Shown here one piece after another: positions 16,159 to 24,907 of a DNA stretch of 35,264 nucleotides. The DNA is taken from the NCBI GenBank assembly GCA_017540505.1, contig JAFYAW010000042.1:1-35264 (forward strand), written 5' to 3'. This DNA is from Bacteroidales bacterium. Its GTDB lineage: Bacteria; Bacteroidota; Bacteroidia; Bacteroidales; WCHB1-69. The stretch's first letter is position 1, and each line of letters starts with the position of its first letter. The translations under genes were made by a program, and so were the position numbers. The notes under the pieces were generated by a model. It made no database searches. It was not told the DNA's origin and saw only the letters and a program-made list of their open reading frames with translations.

Positions 16159-17709
16159 TCATTTGTCAGTGCCTTCCTCTTTGTTCTTCTCCCGAGGGAT
16201 TGGCGAAACATACAGGTCCTCAATCCGCTTGGGACGATAGACGTCCAACCAGCGGAAATCCTGGAGCCGCCGGTTCTTCTCCTCGAACTGCTCGTCCGGA
16301 TAAATCTTCCCGTCCGGCGCATCGTAAAAACGGATCTGCTGTATCTTATTGTCATCAAAAAAGATGCGCATCTCACTCGTAATGGAAGAATTGATACCGA
16401 TCAGCGAGCTGTCCTCCTCCTGCACATAATACACACACTCGGCATTGCCCACAATGTTTACCTGCCGCAACTGCTTATCGCGGATAAATCCTGTAATGTT
16501 CAACCCCTTTATCTGGTTGAATTCCGAATCATCGAACAAACCGCCGACAATAAAGCCCGATTTGCACAAATCGATGCGCATTTCCGAAGAGTCCAAGCGG
16601 ACAAACCGGATCGTATCGCCCGTCAGCTGATACTCCTCCGACCAGACTGCCGGATTATAAAACATGATCACCATCGAATCCTGCGCATTGTAGATCAAGG
16701 AGTCGCAAGCACCCTGCAAATCGTTCCGATAGAATTTCGCATGATTATACGCCCGCATCAGCTCCATCTCATTGTCTTCATTGAAAAGAACTTTTATAGT
16801 ATCGGAATGGAGGAACAGCGAGTCGTTGTTATCATCAATCAAAATGACAAGATTGCTGTCTGTCACTAAGGAGGTGCCGCCGTTCTCATAATGTTCCACA
16901 TAGTTGCCCTGCACCACATATTTCTGGACAGTATCGGCAATAGAGACCCGGTGCCACGCCTGTCCAAAGCGGCGTTCCCTCTCATAGTAAACGCTGTCAG
17001 CCGACATAATCTGCGATTCGTTGTGCAGACGAACATCACCCACCAACAAGGCAATCTCTCTGTCGGTGTCATACCATCCCGAGTTGGTCAGAATCGTATT
17101 CTCTTTCGAGACCATCTGGGTCGGGGAGATGAAAAAAGCCCTCTTGGATACCGTATTGTACTGCAGCGAATCACAATCCACCTTATACGATGAGCTTTGC
17201 ATACAAACATTTTCAAAAGCGTATGCGTCATCGGTTTTGGTATAATAACGTCCAATACGGCTGGTCAGCGTGTCTTGTTCGCTAATCAGTTTGCCGCCAG
17301 TCAGATAATAGCCAATATCCGTGTTCAGGTCATAAATAAGGCTGTCGGTCGTCAGATACGCCTTGTCCTTTTCCAGCCGCACGCGCACCGCGATGGAGGC
17401 TGTGCGGTTGTTGCCGTCATAATAGGCCCTGCGCCCAAACAGACGGACGGAGTCGCCCACCAGTATGCGCACGCGGTCACCGAACGCCACCAGATAGTTC
17501 TCCTTTTCGTACAAGTAGGCACTATCGCAATAGCCCCTTACATTGTCCTGTGCGAAGGCCACATGTCCAATAAGACGCTGTGCGCCAGGCAGGTAGTCGT
17601 CATCATAAAAACCCATATCCGCACGATACTGGATTTTACGGCCGCCTTGTGCCTCAACGGAAGCACAAATGGACAGAAACAGGAAGGAAAGCAATATCAA
17701 CCTCCTCAT
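16159..17709 (-). CDS. OstA/LptD-N-like periplasmic protein
   Basis: 516 aa. A signal peptide (1-20, ending SVEAQ) is followed by repeated OstA-fold strands: IQYRADMGFYDDDYLPGAQR, LIGHVAFAQDNVRGYCDSAY, NYLVAFGDRVRILVGDSVRL, YDGNNRTASIAVRVRLEKDK, and later ADSVYYERERRF and CDSLIYNAQDSMVIMFYNPA. Such repeats make the jellyroll of LptA, LptC and the N-terminal part of LptD, which carry LPS across the periplasm. The large LptD barrel is absent; the protein ends in a charged tail. In Bacteroidota this OstA-like protein is widespread and separate from LptD. A role in LPS export is inferred from the fold. Six nt separate it from the upstream MORN lipoprotein. Confidence 0.85.
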   Translation of the reverse strand: MRRLILLSFLFLSICASVEAQGGRKIQYRADMGFYDDDYLPGAQRLIGHVAFAQDNVRGYCDSAYLYEKENYLVAFGDRVRILVGDSVRLFGRRAYYDGNNRTASIAVRVRLEKDKAYLTTDSLIYDLNTDIGYYLTGGKLISEQDTLTSRIGRYYTKTDDAYAFENVCMQSSSYKVDCDSLQYNTVSKRAFFISPTQMVSKENTILTNSGWYDTDREIALLVGDVRLHNESQIMSADSVYYERERRFGQAWHRVSIADTVQKYVVQGNYVEHYENGGTSLVTDSNLVILIDDNNDSLFLHSDTIKVLFNEDNEMELMRAYNHAKFYRNDLQGACDSLIYNAQDSMVIMFYNPAVWSEEYQLTGDTIRFVRLDSSEMRIDLCKSGFIVGGLFDDSEFNQIKGLNITGFIRDKQLRQVNIVGNAECVYYVQEEDSSLIGINSSITSEMRIFFDDNKIQQIRFYDAPDGKIYPDEQFEEKNRRLQDFRWLDVYRPKRIEDLYVSPIPREKNKEEGTDK

Positions 17710-17715
17710 ATCCGC

Positions 17716-18384
17716 TTATTTGGTTCTCGTCGTATCCTCCCACTGGGAGACTATCCTACCCTGTTTATAGGTAATCTCGCGAATAACACGGCCATTCTGG
17801 TCATAATATTCCTCCTTCCCGTCCTTCTCATTGCGCACATAGCGGGTCAAAAGGGCTTTCATGCCGCGGGCATCGTACGAGAGCATCTCGCCTGTACCCT
17901 CCTTAAAATCGGCCTCCCCTACCAGCACACCGCGCTCATCATAGTACGACCATTTACCCTCATACAGGTCATTCTTATAATTACCCTCAATGTTCAAATC
18001 ACCATTCAAGTGATAAGCCCTGAAGGGTCCGTCGCGGTGACCGTGCGAGTAAGTTGTCTCCTGTGTTTTCTCCCCATTGGCTGTATAGAGCGTCTCCACT
18101 CCGTCAAGGGAATCATTCACATAGAAAGCATGCGCATCCAACGCCCCATTCTCGTAATAGCGGAACAATTCGCCGTTGCGCTTGCCCCGACGCATCTGCA
18201 CCTCTATTTCCAGCGTATTGGGTGTATCATAATAATATTGTGTCTTGCCATGTTCCTTTCCGAAACGATATTGGATGATGGACTGCACATGTCCGTCCGG
18301 ATAGTAGTTTCTTTCCGTTTTCGCACACGACAGCAGCAGCATCGCAAGCACAACCATAGCAGCAACCGAAGTTATCTTTCTCAT
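17716..18384 (-). CDS. MORN-repeat lipoprotein (YwqK-like)
   Basis: 222 aa. Lipobox LLLSC (Cys20). The rest is six to eight tandem MORN_2-type repeats, each with a G-K/R-x-x-G-x-x-x-x-Y-Y-x-x-G-x-L core: GKEHGKTQYYYD, GKRNGELFRYYENGALD, GHRDGPFRAYHLNGDLN, NDLYEGKWSYYDERGVL and EKDGKEEYYDQNGRVI. Homologues are often labelled YwqK-family antitoxin, but there is no toxin gene here, so that label would mislead. It is probably an outer-membrane lipoprotein. It is the first gene of a two-gene unit with the OstA-like gene. ATG 18384 is chosen because the lipoprotein signal begins there; earlier in-frame codons would overlap the promoter. Confidence 0.86.
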   Translation of the reverse strand: MRKITSVAAMVVLAMLLLSCAKTERNYYPDGHVQSIIQYRFGKEHGKTQYYYDTPNTLEIEVQMRRGKRNGELFRYYENGALDAHAFYVNDSLDGVETLYTANGEKTQETTYSHGHRDGPFRAYHLNGDLNIEGNYKNDLYEGKWSYYDERGVLVGEADFKEGTGEMLSYDARGMKALLTRYVRNEKDGKEEYYDQNGRVIREITYKQGRIVSQWEDTTRTK

Positions 18385-18406
18385 AATAGAACTGTTTCTT
18401 CGGCTG

Positions 18407-18414
18407 CAAAAGTA
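18407..18414 (-). promoter_or_regulatory. -7 element of the MORN-ostA-like unit
   Basis: TACTTTTG on the minus strand, 22 nt before the MORN ATG. It directly abuts the T run of the upstream terminator. No TTG at -33; that place is taken by the terminator stem. Confidence 0.5.
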
Positions 18415-18467
18415 CAAAAAAAGGAGCAGAGAACATCACTCCGAGCGCAAAGAACATTCCCTGCTCC
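18415..18467 (-). terminator. Terminator of the T9SS cargo gene
   Basis: On the minus strand an 11-bp stem, GGAGCAGGGAA (18457-18467) with TTCTCTGCTCC (18423-18433), includes one G-U pair. It closes a 23-nt loop and is followed by a run of at least seven T. It lies 9 nt after the stop codon. Confidence 0.8.
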
Positions 18468-18475
18468 CATCAGGG

Positions 18476-20029
18476 CTAATATTTCACCACTTTCCGATAC
18501 AAGAAACCGTCATCCGTATGAATTCGAAGCACGTATGATCCCTGCGGCAAGTGTGCCAGAGATATGGTTTTTGGTATGTTACCCTCCCATATCTCCACCA
18601 TGTGCCCATGAATGTCAAACAGCTGGAGGTCAATCAGGTGCATTCCTCCGACATGCAGATTAACCCTGTCCGATGTCGGATTCGGATACAAGGCAAACGG
18701 GTAATGATTATAATCCAACACCACTGTCGTGTCACCCGATTGCGGATTTGGATTGCGTGTGATGACGATATTGTTCAGCTGGGTGTTCCCTTTCGCGGCC
18801 TGCTCCAGTTTCCAGCGAATGTAACGGGTTTCCGGGCGAAGCGTCAGATTGCTCACGCTGATGAAATCATCCTCCCGGATATCCTGTTCCGTCAGGGTGA
18901 TCAGGTCGCTCCAGAAGTGTCCGTCCGGCGACTGGCTTACCGAGAAGAGGATTCCCTGGTATGCGGACGGGTTGGATCCAGCCTTTTTTCCCCTCACTTC
19001 GAACATCAGCTCGAGCGGAGCACTGTCCAAATGGGCCACCAGGGCCGCGGACCCGGCATTAGAGGCTTCAAACTTCGCTGACCCGTCGGCATACGATGCA
19101 CCCAGATTGTATGCGCGGAAACCGTCGAGGTGCGTGATATCCAGATGTGCATTAGAGCTATTGTCCGAAATGTCTAACGGCAAGACAACGAGGGAGTTCG
19201 TATCCAGTATCACGTATGAGGCGGTTGCCACCTCGCTGTCGTACATCCTGTCGGCCACGGCAATCGCTTTCAGTGTCATTGTGCGGTCCAGCGTGATAGG
19301 ACTCTGATAGAGCAGGCTCGTGCGCGTGGGCGCGGAGCCGTCAAGTGTGTAGTAGATGTCCGCACCGGCGGTGTTGGTGGTGATTGTGACCTGCTGGGGC
19401 TCATAGTAGGTCCCGGCCGATGGTGAGAATGTGGGCGTGGAGACCGTTTCCAACTGTTCCTCCGTTCCCACAACCAGAGCCAGATCATCCAGACGGTATT
19501 CTTTCTGTGAAGAGTTGGAAAAACGGATACGGAGGTCGGATGTTGCCGGCACATTCGGGAAGCGGACCCGATACCATCCCGATGTACCCGAGCCGCTGGG
19601 GAGCGAATCCTCCATCAACAAGCGGGTCCACGAGGCACCATTCCCAGAGACCTCCACCACAAGATGAGTCCCGTCATCCGATGCCGTCTTACGAAGGCCG
19701 CAGTAGAGGGACATGTTATTGTATGACAGCGTATTCAGCCCCGAAACCTGAAACCATTTCACCGTATCGTTTATCATCACATTCCCGCCACCAGAGGCAC
19801 CGCCATACCCGGAGGAGGCGGAGGTGACACGCAAGTCGCAGGTGCCGTCACCCGTGTAAACCACCGTTGTGTCCTCCCAGCCGGAATAGTGCTGGACCAG
19901 CGTGGTGGCCGTCGGCAGGCCGAAATTTTCCTTGTAAAGTACTGTCTGCGCTCCCAAAGCCAACGGGAACACAGCGAGGAAGAAGAATCCAAAAAATGTT
20001 CTGATTTGCAATTTGTTTAACTTTTTCAT
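18476..20029 (-). CDS. T9SS cargo protein with chitobiase/beta-hexosaminidase C-terminal-like domain
   Basis: 517 aa. A signal peptide (about 1-27, ending LALGA before QT) precedes a jelly-roll domain (about 30-188) ending RLDDLALVVG. A CHB_HEX_C_1-type beta-sandwich (about 197-275) includes TPTFSPSAGTYYEPQQVTI, YYTLDGSAPT and TLKAIAVADRMYDSEVA. A third beta domain (about 280-435) follows. The T9SS type A sorting domain is at 447-517: LYPNPTSDRVNLHV, LFDIHGHMV, LPQGSYVLRIHTDDGFLYRK and VVKY. So the protein is exported through T9SS and attached to the surface or released. No catalytic domain was found; it may be an adhesin. Single-gene unit with its own promoter and terminator. Confidence 0.9.
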   Translation of the reverse strand: MKKLNKLQIRTFFGFFFLAVFPLALGAQTVLYKENFGLPTATTLVQHYSGWEDTTVVYTGDGTCDLRVTSASSGYGGASGGGNVMINDTVKWFQVSGLNTLSYNNMSLYCGLRKTASDDGTHLVVEVSGNGASWTRLLMEDSLPSGSGTSGWYRVRFPNVPATSDLRIRFSNSSQKEYRLDDLALVVGTEEQLETVSTPTFSPSAGTYYEPQQVTITTNTAGADIYYTLDGSAPTRTSLLYQSPITLDRTMTLKAIAVADRMYDSEVATASYVILDTNSLVVLPLDISDNSSNAHLDITHLDGFRAYNLGASYADGSAKFEASNAGSAALVAHLDSAPLELMFEVRGKKAGSNPSAYQGILFSVSQSPDGHFWSDLITLTEQDIREDDFISVSNLTLRPETRYIRWKLEQAAKGNTQLNNIVITRNPNPQSGDTTVVLDYNHYPFALYPNPTSDRVNLHVGGMHLIDLQLFDIHGHMVEIWEGNIPKTISLAHLPQGSYVLRIHTDDGFLYRKVVKY

Positions 20030-20113
20030 AATTGTAATAATCATTGTTGAAAAGCGTACAAACAAGTATTTGACGCAGATTTACCAAATCAGAACATGCG
20101 CACAAAAACGCTG

Positions 20114-20141
20114 CAAATATACAAATTAATTTTTAATTCAA
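20114..20141 (-). promoter_or_regulatory. Promoter of the T9SS cargo gene
   Basis: On the minus strand TTG (20139-20141) lies 17 nt before TATATTTG (20114-20121). Predicted leader about 80 nt. Confidence 0.6.
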
Positions 20142-20232
20142 TACCTATAAGATATATTTTATAAAAAATTATTTTTAAACCGATGCAACATTATGCGGTC
20201 TTAAGCGTTTTTAATTTCATAACTGTTATAAT

Positions 20233-20913
20233 ATGGAAACCGTACACGTATTATTTGCCGAGGATGATGTGAATCTTGGAAAGGTTCTCACCACCTATCT
20301 CACAAAAAAAGGTTTTGAAATCGACCATGCCAACAATGGGGAGAGTGCGTACGAGAAATTCTGCACCGGTTCCTACGACATCTGCATCATTGATGTGATG
20401 ATGCCGTTGATGGACGGTTTCACGTTGGCACAGGAAATCCGCAAGCTGGACAAGCGCATCCCCATCATCTTCCTGACAGCCAAGAACCTGCAGGAAGACA
20501 TGATCAAAGGGCTGTCCATCGGGGGTGATGACTACATCACGAAACCGTTCGCCATTGACGTGCTGCTGGCACGCATCCAGGCCCTACTCCGCCGCACCAC
20601 TCCGGAAAAGGAAGAGGATTCCGTTATCGAGCTCGGCAGCATCACCTTCAACAAAAAGCGCCAGACACTCACCATCAACGGAGAGGAGACGAAAATCACC
20701 ACCCGCGAGGCCGAACTACTCACCATGTTGCTCGAAAAGAAAAACGACGTGCTGGAGCGCGGCTATGCGCTGAAGAAGATCTGGGGCGATGACAGCTACT
20801 ACAACGCCCGCAACATGGATGTGTACATCACCAAGTTGCGCAAGTACTTCAAAAGCGAGCCCGCCATCCAGATCATTAACGTCCACGGCATCGGATTCAA
20901 ATTTGTCATGTAA
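20233..20913 (+). CDS. rprY: OmpR-family response regulator (RprY-like), orphan
   Basis: 226 aa. The receiver domain (1-120) has the acidic pocket Glu10-Asp11-Asp12, phospho-acceptor Asp54 in CIIDVMMPLMDGF, Thr82 and Lys104 (TKPF). The winged-helix effector domain (about 130-226) shows TREAELLTMLLEKKNDVLER, RNMDVYITKLRKYF and IQIINVHGIGFKFVM. Overall it resembles RprY of Bacteroidales, linked to stress and metabolic control. No histidine kinase gene is adjacent; the next gene is convergent enolase. Assignment as RprY is by overall resemblance, so a related OmpR-type regulator is possible. Confidence 0.88.
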   Translation: METVHVLFAEDDVNLGKVLTTYLTKKGFEIDHANNGESAYEKFCTGSYDICIIDVMMPLMDGFTLAQEIRKLDKRIPIIFLTAKNLQEDMIKGLSIGGDDYITKPFAIDVLLARIQALLRRTTPEKEEDSVIELGSITFNKKRQTLTINGEETKITTREAELLTMLLEKKNDVLERGYALKKIWGDDSYYNARNMDVYITKLRKYFKSEPAIQIINVHGIGFKFVM

Positions 20914-20941
20914 CCCGTTTTCTTAATCCCATAATAGCATG

Positions 20942-20981
20942 AAAAAAGATGGATGAGTCATTGACCCATCCATCTTTTTTT
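20942..20981. terminator. Bidirectional terminator between the response regulator and enolase genes
   Basis: GATGGATG (20948-20955) pairs with CATCCATC (20967-20974), and GTCA with TGAC inside across one mismatch. The stem is flanked by an A run (20942-20947) and a T run (20975-20981), so it works in both directions for the two convergent genes. Confidence 0.85.
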
Positions 20982-20999
20982 CATTTAGCAATCACAGGA

Positions 21000-22295
<1,296 letters not shown>

Positions 22296-22320
22296 TTATA
22301 TTTAACTATTAAAAACGGTG

Positions 22321-22328
22321 CAAAAATA
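22321..22328 (-). promoter_or_regulatory. -7 element of eno
   Basis: TATTTTTG on the minus strand, 32 nt before the eno ATG. No well-spaced TTG. Confidence 0.45.
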
Positions 22329-22376
22329 CAAAAAATCAGGCAGCGGGAAACGCGCGCCACCAACAAAAAAAAAACG

Positions 22377-23045
22377 TCAGGACTTGCCGGAGAGAACCAT
22401 CACGAATTCGCCTTTCACCTCTGTTTTCCCGAAAAACTCCAGAGCATCAGCCAACGAACCCCGGAACGTGTGGGCATAGATCTTGGAGATCTCCTTGGAG
22501 ATGGAAATTTGGCGGTCCGGCCCCATAATCTCCACCATTTTCTCCAACGACTTCAGCAGCCGGTGCGGCGACTCGTACATCACAACCGTCTCCTCCATTT
22601 CGGCCAGACGTTTCAGCAGGGTCTCCTTGCCTTTCTTGTGGGGAAGGAAACCGCAGAAATAGAAGCTGCTGCACGGCAGTCCCGACTGAACGAGCGCAGG
22701 CACGAAGGCAGTGGCACCCGGCAGGCATTCCACCTCGATGCCCTGGGCCACGCATGCGCGCACGAGCAGGAAGCCCGGATCGGAGATGCCCGGCGTGCCC
22801 GCATCGCTCACCAGCCCCACCGACTCACAAGCCTGAATCTCCCGTATGATAGAAGGAAGTCTCTCGTGCTCATTGAAAATATGGTATGCGACACAGCGTT
22901 TGTCGATTTCAAAATGACGGAGCAGATTGCGGGTGGTGCGGGTATCCTCGCACAGGACAAAGTCCACCGACCGGAGCACATTGAGCGCACGCAGGGTGAT
23001 GTCGTCCAAATTGCCAATAGGAGTTGGGATTACAAACAGCTTCAT
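22377..23045 (-). CDS. rsmI: 16S rRNA (cytidine(1402)-2'-O)-methyltransferase
   Basis: 222 aa, SAM-dependent tetrapyrrole-methylase fold. RsmI methylates the 2'-O of C1402 in 16S rRNA. Seen: VIPTPIGNLDDITLRALNVL, CEDTRTTRNLLRHF, YHIFNEHER, VGLVSDAGTPGISDPGFLLV (SAM-binding), CLPGATAFVPALVQSGLP, FYFCGFLPHKKGK, YESPHRLLKSL and EISKIYAHTFRGSL. All are family hallmarks. Typical E. coli RsmI is longer by a C-terminal extension; the shorter form is common in Bacteroidota. Single gene with its own promoter. Confidence 0.95.
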   Translation of the reverse strand: MKLFVIPTPIGNLDDITLRALNVLRSVDFVLCEDTRTTRNLLRHFEIDKRCVAYHIFNEHERLPSIIREIQACESVGLVSDAGTPGISDPGFLLVRACVAQGIEVECLPGATAFVPALVQSGLPCSSFYFCGFLPHKKGKETLLKRLAEMEETVVMYESPHRLLKSLEKMVEIMGPDRQISISKEISKIYAHTFRGSLADALEFFGKTEVKGEFVMVLSGKS

Positions 23046-23090
23046 ATACGTTTTTTACAACATCCGGACATGCCGGAAGAATCGTGGCGG

Positions 23091-23123
23091 CAAAGATACA
23101 ATAAATATATTGCACATTTGCAA
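23091..23123 (-). promoter_or_regulatory. Promoter of rsmI
   Basis: TATCTTTG on the minus strand at 23091-23098, with TTG at 23121-23123 (22-nt spacer, slightly long). The leader carries a small CCGG/CCGG hairpin near 23064-23076. Confidence 0.4.
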
Positions 23124-23260
23124 GAAAAAGGACAAGCCTTCAACCACTGCTGTATAATTCATTAATATACAACAGATGCCGTCACATCAATATAAAGTCA
23201 GGGAACATTATTCGATGGGGGATTTTGTCGAAAACATTCTCACCATCATCCAAATTCGAT

Positions 23261-23521
23261 CTACTGAGCGTGTTTGGCTTCCCGTATTTTCGCATCCACA
23301 AGATCGGAACAGACCTTGAAAAAGTTAAAATCCAACGCTTCACTGATTTGCATCAGCAAATCCGTATATATCCACGGGCGACGGAATATCTTGTAGAGAT
23401 TCTCCCGGGAGCAGTTTACATTTTGGGCAAGCCAAGTGATGCTTCTTCCCTGCCGTTTCAATTCCTGTCGAATCATCTCTCCGATATGAATATCTACTAA
23501 ATTCGAAATATTTTTCTTCAT
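23261..23521 (-). CDS. Small helix-turn-helix (XRE-like) DNA-binding protein
   Basis: 86 aa. After MKKNISNLVDIHIGEMIRQE the XRE-like helix-turn-helix reads RSITWLAQNVNCSRENLYKI, with recognition helix around CSRENLYKIF, then TDLLMQISEALDFNFFKVCS. Small stand-alone regulators of this form (IHIGxxIxxxLxxxGRSxTWLA) are frequent in Bacteroidales. No toxin or phage gene is next to it, so a toxin-antitoxin or prophage role is not supported. The upstream region is very AT-rich, and TAATTTTG at 23641-23648 could be its -7 element. Confidence 0.8.
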   Translation of the reverse strand: MKKNISNLVDIHIGEMIRQELKRQGRSITWLAQNVNCSRENLYKIFRRPWIYTDLLMQISEALDFNFFKVCSDLVDAKIREAKHAQ

Positions 23522-23822
23522 AAGGCAGCAATTTCAACTAATTATGACACACTGACTCGTCTTTTTTTGAACACATGTAGTATAATCAAGCATAAATATT
23601 AAAAGCCACAAAGAAAATAAAAAAAATAAAAATAAAACATCAAAATTATGTAAACAAAATTTCCATTTTTTTATATAAATAATCCGAAAATTAGTATGTA
23701 TTTGACTATCAGGCAATAACAATAATTAAAAATTTTTTGTAATTGCACCCAAAAGCACAAAAAACTCAATTCTGGAGAATGGAAAGAATAAAGAAATAAG
23801 TACGGCTCGGATTTTCTTGCAC
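23522..23822. other. AT-rich intergenic region without a supported gene
   Basis: About 300 nt between the HTH gene and the tRNA-Leu terminator. Base composition is strongly AT with long A and T runs. The short open frames here have no recognisable domain and AT-driven composition. The only candidate signal is TAATTTTG on the minus strand at 23641-23648. Confidence 0.6.
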
Positions 23823-23851
23823 AAAAAAAGGGGATTCCGTTTGGAACCCCC
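23823..23851 (-). terminator. Terminator just downstream of tRNA-Leu
   Basis: On the minus strand GGGGGTTCC (23843-23851) pairs with GGAATCCCC (23830-23838), with one G-U and an AAAC loop. A run of seven T follows. It starts 4 nt after the tRNA 3' end. Confidence 0.88.
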
Positions 23852-23855
23852 TTTG

Positions 23856-23937
23856 TGCCCGGAACAGGACTTGAACCTGCACACCTTTCGATATACGCAC
23901 CTGAAACGTACGCGTCTACCAATTCCGCCATCCGGGC
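23856..23937 (-). tRNA. tRNA-Leu (anticodon CAG)
   Basis: 82 nt class II tRNA. Acceptor stem GCCCGGA/TCCGGGC with discriminator A. The D-arm has GGCGGAATTGGTAGAC. Anticodon stem TACGT/GCGTA (one G-U) encloses loop TTCAGGT with anticodon CAG, reading CUG. A variable arm of leucine size follows, and the T arm has GGTTCAAGTCC. CCA is not encoded. Its 5' end is 4 nt after the kdsD stop codon, so it may be cut from the same transcript by RNase P. Confidence 0.95.
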
Positions 23938-23941
23938 AAGG

Positions 23942-24907
23942 TTAATATATACCCTCTTTGATGATATCGTGGATATGGATAACGCCCATATAACGGTTAT
24001 TATTGTCCACCACAAAGAGGTTTGTGATATTTTTTTTCTTCATGAGTTCCAAAGCATCCACGACAAGAGCGTTTTCGTGGATGGTTTTGGGCTCTTTGGT
24101 CATGACATCCTGAGCGGTGAGTTTGGAATAGTCGGGTGTTCGTTGGAGCATTCGCCGGAGGTCACCGTCGGTGATGGCACCCACCACATGACCGTCGGTC
24201 ACGACGGCCGTCACACCGAGGCATTTTCCAGAGATTTCAAGAATCACCTCCTGCATGGGGGCATTGGGTTGGACCATCGGCACGTCATTGAACTTGTAGA
24301 GGTCCTTGACGGTCATCAGGAGTCGTTTGCCCAAAACACCACCGGGGTGGAGGCGGGCGAAGTCCTCGGAGGAGAAGCCACGCAGCTTGATCAGTGTGGA
24401 GGCGATTGCGTCGCCCATTGCCAGCTGCGCCGTGGAGCTGCAGGTCGGGGCCAGATTGTTGGGGCTGGCCTCACGCTCGACCGAGCAGTTGAGCACAAAA
24501 TGCGCTTCCCTTGCGAGCACGGACTCCAGATTGCCGACCATTGCAATCAGGATGTTGCCATTTTTCTTCAGAAAGGGCGTCAACAAAGCAATTTCAGGTG
24601 TGTTGCCGCTCTTGGATATGCAAAGAACGATGTCGTCGGGCTGGATGATGCCCAGGTCTCCGTGGATGGCATCCGCTGCGTGCATAAACGCAGCGGGAGT
24701 GCCAGTGGAGTTCAGTGTGGCGACAATTTTCTGGCCAATGATGGCGCTCTTGCCAATTCCCGTCACAACCAGCCGACCTTTCGAATGCAGAATCGCTTCC
24801 ACGCTTTTGACGAAATCTTCATCCAGATACCGTCGCAAATTGCTCACTGCTTCCGATTCTTCCAGCAGAACCTTTTCAGCATACGATAGGATGTCCGTCT
24901 TCTCCAT
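23942..24907 (-). CDS. kdsD: Arabinose-5-phosphate isomerase (KdsD/KpsF/GutQ family)
   Basis: 321 aa. It converts ribulose-5-phosphate to arabinose-5-phosphate, the first step to Kdo for LPS. The SIS domain (about 35-170) shows VVTGIGKSAIIGQKIVATLN, TGTPAAFMHAADAIHGDLG, CISKSGNTPEI and SSTAQLAMGDAIAS. The LHPGGVLGKRLLM segment carries the conserved His. Two CBS domains (about 205-320) follow: CLGVTAVVTDGHVVGAITDG and NITNLFVVDNNNRYMGVIHI. The start codon shares its A with the queG stop (TGATG). Last protein gene of the run; tRNA-Leu follows after 4 nt. Confidence 0.95.
   Translation of the reverse strand: MEKTDILSYAEKVLLEESEAVSNLRRYLDEDFVKSVEAILHSKGRLVVTGIGKSAIIGQKIVATLNSTGTPAAFMHAADAIHGDLGIIQPDDIVLCISKSGNTPEIALLTPFLKKNGNILIAMVGNLESVLAREAHFVLNCSVEREASPNNLAPTCSSTAQLAMGDAIASTLIKLRGFSSEDFARLHPGGVLGKRLLMTVKDLYKFNDVPMVQPNAPMQEVILEISGKCLGVTAVVTDGHVVGAITDGDLRRMLQRTPDYSKLTAQDVMTKEPKTIHENALVVDALELMKKKNITNLFVVDNNNRYMGVIHIHDIIKEGIY

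Noticed and set aside
17716-18384. Toxin-antitoxin annotation for the MORN lipoprotein
   Set aside because: The YwqK-antitoxin label comes from homologue names; no toxin gene is adjacent and the protein is a lipoprotein.
23261-23521. Prophage or toxin-antitoxin role for the small HTH protein
   Set aside because: No phage, integrase or toxin gene is nearby; tRNA-Leu is intact and no duplicated tRNA end (att site) was seen.
23534-23722. Short open frame in the AT-rich gap
   Set aside because: Composition follows the A/T-rich DNA, with no start context or domain.
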